In this document: in pieces, positions 34,843 to 43,831 of the stretch
Position numbering within the stretch: the stretch's first letter is position 1
How the letters are laid out: each line of letters opens with the position of its first letter
NCBI GenBank assembly: GCA_947166705.1
Contig: CAMVFE010000014.1
Coordinates: 1-50,990 of the forward strand
Origin: an uncultured Clostridia bacterium
GTDB taxonomy: Bacteria; Bacillota; Clostridia; Christensenellales; Aristaeellaceae
Reading direction: 5' to 3'
DNA: 50,990 nucleotides
Notes under the pieces: generated by a model
What the model saw: only the letters and a program-made list of their open reading frames with translations
What the model was told of the DNA's origin: nothing
The model's database searches: none
Made by a program: the position numbers and the translations under genes

Positions 34843-35115
34843 TCAGATCCGGTGCATCGCGTCAAAAATATCCATCCGCTGAATATGGATCTCCATCTTC
34901 AGCTCCTCCCGGATGGGCTGAAGCGCCCGGTCGATGCCGTCGAAATCCACCGGCGCCCCGCTGAGGTCCACGATCATCATCATCGTGAAATATCCCCCCA
35001 GGATCGTCTGGCTGATGTCCAGAATATTCACGTTCAGCTCGCTCAGGCAGGTCGCCACCCGGGCGATGATGCCCGTCGCGTCCAGTCCCGTCACGCTGAT
35101 CAGTGCCTTCTTCAT
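34843..35115 (-). CDS. ACT-domain (UPF0237) protein
   Basis: A 90-residue protein with one ACT domain: [40 protein letters not shown] and a second alpha-beta unit. ACT domains bind amino acids and similar ligands; this subgroup (UPF0237, GcvR-related) accompanies the PFL-family gene. ATG 35115 is chosen because the domain begins there and the promoter overlaps the upstream extension of the frame. It is the first gene of the long minus-strand operon. Confidence 0.9.
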   Translation of the reverse strand: MKKALISVTGLDATGIIARVATCLSELNVNILDISQTILGGYFTMMMIVDLSGAPVDFDGIDRALQPIREELKMEIHIQRMDIFDAMHRI

Positions 35116-35149
35116 GCTTCCACCCCGCATCCACATAAAAATACAGGAT

Positions 35150-35179
35150 ATTATAGGTTCCACGGGCTTTTGTTGTCAA
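35150..35179 (-). promoter_or_regulatory. Main promoter of the ACT-PFL-obg operon
   Basis: Consensus TTGACA (35179-35174), 18-nt spacer and consensus TATAAT (35155-35150) on the minus strand, 35 nt upstream of the start. Confidence 0.88.
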
Positions 35180-35301
35180 GACGCGCGGGACCTTCCGGCC
35201 CTTTTCTCCGCGGACTGTATTTATTCGGTTTTTATTCGGCTTTTTCGCAGTTTTTCCCGTGGAACCGCGTTTTCCGGCTTTTTTTCTTCGCTGATCTGTG
35301 A

Positions 35302-35307
35302 TAAAAT
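35302..35307 (+). promoter_or_regulatory. Extended -10 promoter of DUF3048 gene
   Basis: TGATAAAAT is an extended -10 element (TG-n-TAAAAT). The -35 region is T-rich and weak. The start codon is 54 nt downstream. Confidence 0.6.
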
Positions 35308-35360
35308 GAATTAGATATTTGTATCGTCCCGGTGTTTTTTGTCAAAGGAGGCACAGAAGC

Positions 35361-36467
35361 ATGAAAAAATGGAAGGGTTTGCTGTCCGCTTTTCTGGCGT
35401 TTATGTTCTGCCTTTCCGCCGCTGCGGCGGAGCCGACGGTCATTCAGCCGGACATGAACCTTCAGCTTTCACAGGAGGTGCTCGCCGGCATCGCGCCGTC
35501 CAATCCGGAGGAGGAGGGCCTCTGTCCCCTGACCGGCCTTCCCATGGTGGATGAGCCCTACACGCCCATCTCCCTGGTGCTGGATGATTCTCCCGAAGTC
35601 TTCCCCCACTGGGGAGTCGCGGATGCGGACTGGATTGCCCAGGTTCCCCTCCGCCGGGACGGGGCCACCCGGCTGGTCGCCGTCTACGGCAGCCGCTACC
35701 CGGAACAGGCCGGCGGCGTCCGTTCCGCCCGGATGACCACCTTCTCCGTCGCCACGCTGTTCACCGCCGCCGCGGCGTCCGGCTGCTGGCCGCCCAACTT
35801 CATGCCGAACGTGAACGTGGAATACTGGATTGACGAGCTGGATTACAACAAGCCCATCCGGTACTACAACCTGCTGGGCACGAAGTACCGCGAGCGCGTA
35901 TCCTTCCTGCCGGAGCCCTGGAACCTGAGCGCCCATATCCGCGAGATTCACGACTCGCTGGCGAAGCGGATCAAAAAGGGCACCACGGCCAAGCCCATCA
36001 AGTTCGAAAGCAGGTTCTTCCGCTTCGCGGACGAGCCCCTCTCCGCGGGCGACGCGGCCGCTTCCGTCGGCTTCCGCTTTATCAACCGGGACGATCCCAC
36101 GCTGCAGAACCTGAACAGCGCCTGCACCTTCGCCTACACGGAGGGGCAGGGCTATACCCGGGATTCCTCCACCGGTCCCTACGCCGACCGGGATACCGGC
36201 GAGGTGCTTTCCTTCGCCAACGTGATCGTGCTGCGCACGCCCATTGAATGGGAGGAAACCAACTATCCCTACTACCTCGACCAGCTGAAGGGTTGCGGGC
36301 AGGCGGAGCTGTTCCAGTCCGGCCGGCACATTACCGGCGCCTGGTACCGCAAGGGCATGAAGAGCCGCCTGGTTCTGCTGGACGACGCCGGGCAGGAAAT
36401 ACCGCTCCAGCGGGGCCGGACCTTCCTGGTCATCGGCGATGAGTTCACCTCCGTTTCCTATGAGTGA
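35361..36467 (+). CDS. DUF3048 (YerB-like) secreted protein
   Basis: A 368-residue exported protein. The signal peptide is MKKWKGLLSAFLAFMFCLSA with cleavage near AAAA-EP (about residue 23). The DUF3048 N-terminal domain follows: CPLTGLPM, ISLVLDDSPE, ADADWIAQVPL and SARMTTFSVATLF. The C-terminal domain carries VIVLRTPIEWEE and HITGAWYRKGMKSRLVLLDDAG, which fits family DUF3048_C. No enzymatic function is established; YerB is a lipoprotein in Bacillus, but no lipobox cysteine is visible here. AAAGGAGG precedes ATG 35361. Confidence 0.87.
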   Translation: MKKWKGLLSAFLAFMFCLSAAAAEPTVIQPDMNLQLSQEVLAGIAPSNPEEEGLCPLTGLPMVDEPYTPISLVLDDSPEVFPHWGVADADWIAQVPLRRDGATRLVAVYGSRYPEQAGGVRSARMTTFSVATLFTAAAASGCWPPNFMPNVNVEYWIDELDYNKPIRYYNLLGTKYRERVSFLPEPWNLSAHIREIHDSLAKRIKKGTTAKPIKFESRFFRFADEPLSAGDAAASVGFRFINRDDPTLQNLNSACTFAYTEGQGYTRDSSTGPYADRDTGEVLSFANVIVLRTPIEWEETNYPYYLDQLKGCGQAELFQSGRHITGAWYRKGMKSRLVLLDDAGQEIPLQRGRTFLVIGDEFTSVSYE

Positions 36468-36492
36468 CGCCCGCGCGGGCTGACCATTGAGG

Positions 36493-37344
36493 ATGAAAAA
36501 AGCTTTAATTATGGAAGGCGGGGCCATGCGCGGCATGTTTACATGCGGCGTCCTGGATGTCCTTCTGGAAAAAGGAATCGTTTTTGACGGCGCCGCCGGT
36601 ATTTCGGCCGGCGCCGTTTTCGGCTGCAATTTCAAATCCGGGCAGGTCGGACGCCCGATCCGCTACAACAAAAAGTACTGCGGCGATCCGAGATACTGCA
36701 GTATTCGTTCCTGGCTGAAAACCGGCGACCTGTACGGCGCGGATTTCTGTTACCGGGAGCTTCCGGATGTACTGGATCCGTTTGACCGGGCGGCCTTCGC
36801 CCGGAATCCGCTGACCTTTTACGTCGGCGCGACGGATGTCGATACCGGAAAGTGCGTATACCATCTTTGTACGGACGGCGGGGAAAAGGACATGCTCTGG
36901 TTCCGGGCTTCAGCCTCCATGCCGGTTGCTTCCAGGCCGGTCCGGATTGACGGCCGCTGCTATCTGGACGGCGGCATAGCGGATTCCGTGCCCTACGCCT
37001 GTATGGAGCAATTGGGATATCACCGCAATGTGATCGTGCTCACGCAGCCTAAAGGCTACCGGAAGAAGGCGGGAAACAGGCTGCCGCTGAAGCTTTTCCT
37101 TCACCGGTATCCGAAGATCCGTGAAGCGATGGAGTGCCGCCACGAAATGTATAACCGGCAGATGGAAGAGCTGGACCGGATGGCGGCGGAAAAGAGAGCC
37201 CTGATCATCCGGCCCCCGGAAGACCTGCGAATCGGGCACACGGAAAAGAACCCGGCGGAACTGGAAAGGGTTTATCTGCTTGGACGGAAAGAGGCGGAAA
37301 AGCGCCTTCCGGAGATCCGGCAATGGCTGCGGGAGGGCGTTTGA
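36493..37344 (+). CDS. Patatin-family phospholipase
   Basis: A 283-residue enzyme of the patatin family. The oxyanion loop EGGAMRG (residues 8-14), the nucleophile serine in GISAGAVFG (S38) and the Asp in YLDGGIADSVPY complete the Ser-Asp dyad. The C-terminal tail (RIGHTEKNPAELERVYLLGRKEA) matches the DUF6363 extension of clostridial patatins. It should hydrolyse lipid esters in the cytoplasm or at the membrane. Ribosome-site support for the start is weak: ATG 36493 (MKKALIMEGG) is the family start, and a TTG two codons earlier is possible. Confidence 0.88.
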   Translation: MKKALIMEGGAMRGMFTCGVLDVLLEKGIVFDGAAGISAGAVFGCNFKSGQVGRPIRYNKKYCGDPRYCSIRSWLKTGDLYGADFCYRELPDVLDPFDRAAFARNPLTFYVGATDVDTGKCVYHLCTDGGEKDMLWFRASASMPVASRPVRIDGRCYLDGGIADSVPYACMEQLGYHRNVIVLTQPKGYRKKAGNRLPLKLFLHRYPKIREAMECRHEMYNRQMEELDRMAAEKRALIIRPPEDLRIGHTEKNPAELERVYLLGRKEAEKRLPEIRQWLREGV

Positions 37345-38979
<1,635 letters not shown>

Positions 38980-39030
38980 TCCTGCCGGGTTTTCCCCGAA
39001 GGATGCTTTCAGGCTGAAAGGGTATTACCG

Positions 39031-39065
39031 CCGGATCCGGATTCTCCCGGATCCGGTTTTCTTTT
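39031..39065 (+). terminator. Terminator of gdhA
   Basis: CCGGATCCGG occurs twice (39031-39040 and 39047-39056). The two copies pair around a 6-nt loop, followed by TTTTCTTTT. Confidence 0.85.
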
Positions 39066-39174
39066 CTCCGCCGGGCAGGCGAAAGGCGCGGGCTTCCGTC
39101 CGCGCCTTTCATTTCTCTCCCGCTCTTCGCCGGATTCGATGGCTCCCGGTCCGGTTCTTCGCCGGAGCGTTTCC

Positions 39175-39972
39175 TCAGCCCTCCGGAAGGATCAGCCGCT
39201 CCGTCTCCGCCATCCGGACGGTCCCGCACAGCAGCACCTTCGCGATCCTGCCGCCGCTCCGCCGCACCTCCGCCCGGAGGATGCCCCCCGGCTGGGCCGC
39301 GGCGGTCCGAAGGCTTCGGCCCTCCCGTTCGCTCATCATGCAGGCGGCGGCCTCCGTGCCGCTTCCGCACGCGGTTTCCCAGACCAGGGTCCCGCTCTCC
39401 CGCACCCACACGAGGGGGATCAGGGTCTCCTGCTCCTCCAGCCACTGAATCAGCCCGGCCGCCGGTTCCCGAAAGCGCTTTCCGGCCTCCAGGAGCAGCC
39501 GCTCCGCCTCCGCCGGCTCCAGCCTTCCCTCCCGGATCAGGTGAACCATCCCCGGCAGGAACACCGCCGTCAGCGGAATGCCCAGGATCTCGCATTCACG
39601 GATCTCCAGCGGCAGGGGCATTTCCACCGTCCCCTCCCAGCTGCCGTCCGCCGCGCGCGCCACGGCGCAGGCGACGGGGCCCTCCGCCCCGGATACCTCC
39701 AGGGCGATCTCCCGCCGCCCGTCCGGCGCCCCGTCCCGGTCCGCGATCCAGGCCGCCGCGGCCATGGACGCGTTGCCGCAGAATTCTCCCCCCATCATCC
39801 GCAGCCGCGCCCGGACGCCGGGGATCGTCGGCGCCTCCAGGTAGCCCACCTGCTCGCACCGGTCCATCAGCGCCGCGGTCACGCGGGGGCGCACCGCTTC
39901 CGTCACCGGATCCAGCACCAGGCAGGTGATGTTGCCCGTCGGATCCAGCCTCACGTATCTGATTTCCCTCAC
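39175..39972 (-). CDS. DapF/CntK-like amino-acid racemase
   Basis: A 265-residue protein of the diaminopimelate epimerase fold. Both catalytic cysteines are present, in MGGEFCGNASMAA and TACGSGTEAAACMM, the two-base arrangement of this superfamily. GGEFCGNA rather than the DapF-type sequence around the first cysteine, and the length, fit CntK-like histidine racemases better than DapF. It likely racemises a free amino acid; the substrate is unknown. The GTG start overlaps the stop of the ABC ATPase gene by 4 nt (GTGA), so it is translated with the importer. It is the last gene of that operon. Confidence 0.78.
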   Translation of the reverse strand: MREIRYVRLDPTGNITCLVLDPVTEAVRPRVTAALMDRCEQVGYLEAPTIPGVRARLRMMGGEFCGNASMAAAAWIADRDGAPDGRREIALEVSGAEGPVACAVARAADGSWEGTVEMPLPLEIRECEILGIPLTAVFLPGMVHLIREGRLEPAEAERLLLEAGKRFREPAAGLIQWLEEQETLIPLVWVRESGTLVWETACGSGTEAAACMMSEREGRSLRTAAAQPGGILRAEVRRSGGRIAKVLLCGTVRMAETERLILPEG

Positions 39973-40733
39973 TGTTCGCTCAGCCTCCGAAGGAACTGGA
40001 TCGTCCGCTCCTGGGTGGGGTGGTCGATCACCTCTCGGGGATCTCCCTGCTCCACGATCACGCCCTCGTTCATGAACACCACCCAGTCCGACACATCGCG
40101 GGCGAAGGCCATCTCATGGGTCACGATCACCATGGTCATCTTCTTTTCCGCCAGGGCGCGGATCACCCGCAGGATCTCCCCCGTCAGCTCCGGGTCCAGC
40201 GCGGAGGTCGGCTCGTCGAAGAACAGGATCTTCGGGTTCATGGCCAGCGCCCGGGCAATGGAAACCCGCTGCTGCTGCCCGCCGGACAGCTGCCAGGGAT
40301 AGGCGTCCGCCTTATCGGCCAGCCCCATCCGGTCCAGCAGCTCCCGGGCCTCCTCCTCCACTTCCTTCCGCGCCCGCCGCTGCACCAGCATCGGCGCCTC
40401 CATGACGTTCTTCAGCACGGAGTAATGGGGAAACAGATTAAAATTCTGAAACACGAGGCCGAACATGTTCCGCACGGCCTTCAGCTCCTGGGGCGCCGCG
40501 TATACGGCCTTTCCCCCGTCGTCCCTCGCCGCGTATTTCCCGTCGTAGATCAGGTCGCCTCCGTCCAGGGTTTCCAGCAGCGTGGCGCAGCGCAGCAGGG
40601 TGGATTTCCCGCTGCCGCTGGGGCCGATGATGGAAAGCACCTGGCTCTCCTCCACGCCGAGGGAGATATCCTTCAGCACCTCCACGCCGTCAAAGCTTTT
40701 CCGGGCGTGATTGATTTCCAGCAGCTTCTTCAT
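39969..40733 (-). CDS. Polar amino-acid ABC transporter ATP-binding protein
   Basis: A 254-residue ATPase of the GlnQ/HisP group. Walker A is GPSGSGKST (37-45), signature LSGGQQQR, Walker B ILFFDEPTSALD, and the switch histidine is in VIVTHEMAF. AGGAGG lies 11 nt before ATG. It supplies energy to the permease encoded directly upstream. Its stop overlaps the racemase start, so both are translated together. Confidence 0.95.
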   Translation of the reverse strand: MKKLLEINHARKSFDGVEVLKDISLGVEESQVLSIIGPSGSGKSTLLRCATLLETLDGGDLIYDGKYAARDDGGKAVYAAPQELKAVRNMFGLVFQNFNLFPHYSVLKNVMEAPMLVQRRARKEVEEEARELLDRMGLADKADAYPWQLSGGQQQRVSIARALAMNPKILFFDEPTSALDPELTGEILRVIRALAEKKMTMVIVTHEMAFARDVSDWVVFMNEGVIVEQGDPREVIDHPTQERTIQFLRRLSEQ

Positions 40734-40751
40734 CCCGCAGGCTCCCTCCTC

Positions 40752-41399
40752 TCAGCGGTAATAGCTCAGGCCCTTCTCAATCCGGCCCATGACGAAATCC
40801 ACAATCAGGTTGAACACATAGTAGAACGCGCCCGCCACGATAAAGGGAATAAAGCTGGTCTGGGAATTGGCGATCTGCTTGCCGATGGTGAACATCTCCT
40901 GGTACGACACGGTGAAGGCCATCGAGGTATCCTTCACCAGCGTCACCACCTCATTGGTCACCGAGGGCAGAATCCGTTTGACAACCTGAGGCAGGATGAT
41001 CCGCATGAAGGTCTGCCCCCTGGAGTAGCCCAGCACCTCCGCGGCTTCATACTGCCCGGCGGGAATGCTTTCAATGCCGCCCCGGTAGATCTCCGCGAAA
41101 TAGGCCGCGTAGTTGATGGCAAAGGCGATGACCACGGGGATCAGCTTGTTCCGGGATACGCTGATTCCGAAAAGATAGTAGGGTCCGTAGGTCACGGCCA
41201 GCAGCTGCAGCATCAGCGGCGTGCCCCGCAGCACGGAAATCACGCCCCGGGTTGCCGCGGAAACGAATCTGTTTCTGCTCATCCGGAGCAGCGCGACCGC
41301 CATGCCCAGCGGCAGGGAAAACAGCAGCGTCAGGAAAAAGATGGCGCAGGTTTTGCCGAAGCCCTCGCCCATCTTAAGCACCATGGTTTCCAGCGTCAT
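40752..41399 (-). CDS. Polar amino-acid ABC transporter permease
   Basis: A 215-residue membrane protein of the HisM/GlnP family with about five helices. The permease signature for contact with the ATPase is in EAAEVLGYSRGQTFMRIILP, and the N-terminal GFGKTCAIFFLTLLFSLPLG is typical. A single permease gene implies a homodimeric channel. ATG 41399 (MTLETMVLKMGEG) has GAGGG 8 nt upstream; an upstream TTG is less likely. Confidence 0.93.
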   Translation of the reverse strand: MTLETMVLKMGEGFGKTCAIFFLTLLFSLPLGMAVALLRMSRNRFVSAATRGVISVLRGTPLMLQLLAVTYGPYYLFGISVSRNKLIPVVIAFAINYAAYFAEIYRGGIESIPAGQYEAAEVLGYSRGQTFMRIILPQVVKRILPSVTNEVVTLVKDTSMAFTVSYQEMFTIGKQIANSQTSFIPFIVAGAFYYVFNLIVDFVMGRIEKGLSYYR

Positions 41400-41420
41400 G
41401 AAATCATCCCTCAACTGTCG

Positions 41421-41447
41421 AAAAACCCCGGAGGGAGTTCCTCCGGG
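41421..41447 (-). terminator. Terminator between binding-protein and permease genes
   Basis: CCCGGAGG (41447-41440) and CCTCCGGG (41434-41427) form a stem with a 5-nt loop, followed by GTTTTT. Partial termination here would give more binding protein than permease. Confidence 0.75.
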
Positions 41448-41472
41448 TGATCAGAATACGGCGTCGGCGGCC

Positions 41473-42246
41473 TTATTCCGCCTTCAGGAAGAGCAGGTTG
41501 TCCACGATCTTCGGATACTTGGCGGCGATCTCCGCGTAGGTGCCGTTTTCCACCAGCGTCTGAACCGCGGCTTCGATCCTGTCGCACAGCTCCTGGTCCT
41601 CAGCCCGGAAAAGCATGCCGTACTGTTCCTTGCCCAGCTCCTCGGGCAGGATGGTCAGGCCTTCATGCTCGGAAAGGTATTTCTCCGCCACCGGCAGGTC
41701 CACGAAAACCGCGTCCACGGCGTTGCCTTCCAGGTTGGTGAAGGCGGTCAGGAAGTTCTCCGTGGTCACCAGCTCCTGGAACGTGGCCGTCAGATCCGCC
41801 AGCTCGCCGTTGAGCAGATCCTCTCCGGAGGTGCCCAGCTGCACGGCCACGATCTTCCCTGCAAGGTCCGCGGAGGACTTGATGCCGCTGTCCGCCTTCA
41901 CGACCAGCACCTGCGTGCTGTCGTAGTAGGGAGCGGAAATCACATAGCCGTTATCGATCATGGCCTGCTTGATCGTCATGCCGGACCAGATCACGTCGCA
42001 CTCATGGGCGTCCAGCTGAACCTCCTTGGTGTCCCAGTTCACCGGGAACACTTCGTAATCCAGGCCCGCCACCTCGCAGGCCGCCTTGGCGATTTCAATG
42101 TCAAAGCCGGTATATTCCCCGTCCGGTCCCATGTAGCTGAAGGGGTTGTACTCCGGATCAATGCCTTGAATGAGCGTATCCGCCAGAGCGGCTCCGCATC
42201 CCAGGGCCATCACGGCCGCCAGCGCCAGCGCCAGTAACTTCTTCAT
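41473..42246 (-). CDS. Amino-acid ABC transporter substrate-binding protein
   Basis: A 257-residue family 3 solute-binding protein. A signal peptide covers the first 22 residues (MKKLLALALAAVMALGCGAALA). Family segments are PEYNPFSYMGPDGEYTGFDIEIA, DVIWSGMTIKQAM and VFVDLPVAEKYL. It captures a polar amino acid outside the membrane. The cysteine in ALGCGA is not in a clean lipobox, so attachment as a lipoprotein is uncertain. AGGAGG lies 7 nt before ATG. It is the first gene of the importer operon. Confidence 0.94.
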   Translation of the reverse strand: MKKLLALALAAVMALGCGAALADTLIQGIDPEYNPFSYMGPDGEYTGFDIEIAKAACEVAGLDYEVFPVNWDTKEVQLDAHECDVIWSGMTIKQAMIDNGYVISAPYYDSTQVLVVKADSGIKSSADLAGKIVAVQLGTSGEDLLNGELADLTATFQELVTTENFLTAFTNLEGNAVDAVFVDLPVAEKYLSEHEGLTILPEELGKEQYGMLFRAEDQELCDRIEAAVQTLVENGTYAEIAAKYPKIVDNLLFLKAE

Positions 42247-42293
42247 GTGTCTGCCTCCTCACGTGCTTTCGCGGGTTTATTTGTTGCGATAAC

Positions 42294-42322
42294 ACATTAC
42301 CACTTTATCGAATTGAAGTCAA
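42294..42322 (-). promoter_or_regulatory. Promoter of amino-acid importer operon
   Basis: TTGACT (42322-42317), 17-nt spacer and TAATGT (42299-42294) on the minus strand. Confidence 0.7.
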
Positions 42323-42385
42323 CCCTCTTTCCCGGCCTTCTCTGTCTTTTTCCGGTATTCCGCCCCGGGGCTCAGAGGAAGCTTC

Positions 42386-42418
42386 GACGGGAAGGGAATC
42401 GACAATGTCGAAGGATAT
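42386..42418. repeat. Nested inverted repeat
   Basis: CTTCGAC and GTCGAAG flank about 18 nt, and TCGACAATGTCGA lies inside the 3' half. It lies between the importer promoter and the end of the neighbouring lipoprotein gene. Its role is unknown. Confidence 0.45.
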
Positions 42419-42477
42419 TCCGCCCGGGCCGCGCAGGGAAGCACCCTGGCAGCGCCGGAAGGTTCCCCGCCATACAG

Positions 42478-42507
42478 AAAACGGCGCCGCGGAAAGGCGC
42501 GGCGCCG
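42478..42507 (-). terminator. Terminator of kinase/lipoprotein operon
   Basis: CGGCGCCGCG/CGCGGCGCCG (42507-42498 with 42491-42482) form the stem, followed by TTTT. It lies 20 nt after the lipoprotein stop. Confidence 0.7.
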
Positions 42508-42526
42508 GTCTGTGTGAAGGAAAAAG

Positions 42527-43831
42527 CTACTCCAGCGTTCCGAAGGCCTTCACCGCCTCCTCCGCCGTCAGGGCGCCGTTTGCGACCTGCCATCCCGCCC
42601 TGCGCACCTGGGCGTCCGGCTCATCCGCCAGCCCCAGCTCCGACAGGTTGATGAAGCGGTCAGCCGGCACCTTCCCGAACGCCGCGTAAACGCCGTCCAG
42701 GGACATGTCCTTGCAAGGGGTGACCATCCGCTTGGCCCGCGCCATCCGGTTCAGCTCCTCCGTGGAAACCAGGAAGCGCATGAACTCGTTGGCCATTTCC
42801 AGGTTCTTGCTGTTCCGGTTCACGGAGAAGCCCATGGAGATCGTATTGATGAAATAGCCGCCCTCAGCGGTGGAGGGTACCGGATGGAAACTGTAGCGGA
42901 AGGGATGCGCGGAGAAGGCCTCGGACTGGCCCTCCCGCTTCTCCGTGCCGGACACGGTATTGGCCGAGGCCAGCATCATGGGCACGTCGCCCTCGAAGAA
43001 GCGCATGATGACCGCGTTGTAATCGTTCTCAAGCTTTCCGCAGCTTTCCGGGTCCAGGAACCCCCGGCCCGCAAAGTCCTCCGCCAGCTCCATCGCGCCG
43101 CGGATGTATTCGCCGGCGCCCGGCTTCATCCCGTTCAGGCTCTCCAGCGCCTCCGCGTTTCCCTGGATTCCGGCGCAGAAGAAGGGATAATACAGCGGGA
43201 ACAGCATCATGCCGCTGCTGTTGTAGGCCATGACCGGGCTGGCATAGCCCGCCTTCTTCAGCGCCTCGCATGCCCGGATCAGCTCCTCATAGGTGGCCGG
43301 CGGGGTGATTTTCTCCTTTGTGAACAGGTCCTCGTTCACCAGCATGCCGTAGGTCGTGGTATAGACCGGCACGGACGGCACCCGGCCGTCCGCGGTGCGG
43401 TACAGGAGGCCGTCCCGGATGCACCCCAGGCCGATGCCGAGGGCCGGATCGGCCAGATCCTCCGCGTTTTCGTAGACGGAATCGTAGCCTTCCCGGTAGG
43501 CCATCCACGGGTAGGAAAAAAAGATGTCCGGAGCCTCGCTGCTCTCCAGCGCGGTCACGATGATGCCGTTATAGTCGTCCAGGAAGGTGTAGCTCATCTC
43601 CACCTCCGGATAGTACTCCGCGAAGCGGTTGAATTCCGCCTCCAGCGCCTCGAAGTTGTTGTAATGCCCCACCACGCTGACCTTCCCACGGGTGCTCCTG
43701 TCCAGCTTCGGAACGAAGCCCGCGGCGCCTTCCTGCTTCGGGGGCATCTCCCGGCTTCCGCAGGCCGTCAGGCTCAGGGCCAGGATCAGGGCCAGGGCCA
43801 GCAGGATTCTGTTCATCTTTCCCTTCTTCAT
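42527..43831 (-). CDS. Extracellular solute-binding lipoprotein (family 1)
   Basis: A 434-residue sugar-type binding protein. The lipobox is LTAC-G in the N-terminal signal (NRILLALALILALSLTACGS). The two-lobed family 1 pattern follows, with PDIFFSYPWMAYREGYDS, VPVYTTTYGMLVNEDLFTKEK, GDVPMMLASANTVSG and a hinge region. No permease or ATPase gene accompanies it. The start ATG 43831 overlaps the stop of the sensor kinase gene by 4 nt (ATGA), with GGAGG about 11 nt upstream. It may be the ligand sensor partner of that kinase rather than a transporter component. Ligand unknown. Confidence 0.88.
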   Translation of the reverse strand: MKKGKMNRILLALALILALSLTACGSREMPPKQEGAAGFVPKLDRSTRGKVSVVGHYNNFEALEAEFNRFAEYYPEVEMSYTFLDDYNGIIVTALESSEAPDIFFSYPWMAYREGYDSVYENAEDLADPALGIGLGCIRDGLLYRTADGRVPSVPVYTTTYGMLVNEDLFTKEKITPPATYEELIRACEALKKAGYASPVMAYNSSGMMLFPLYYPFFCAGIQGNAEALESLNGMKPGAGEYIRGAMELAEDFAGRGFLDPESCGKLENDYNAVIMRFFEGDVPMMLASANTVSGTEKREGQSEAFSAHPFRYSFHPVPSTAEGGYFINTISMGFSVNRNSKNLEMANEFMRFLVSTEELNRMARAKRMVTPCKDMSLDGVYAAFGKVPADRFINLSELGLADEPDAQVRRAGWQVANGALTAEEAVKAFGTLE

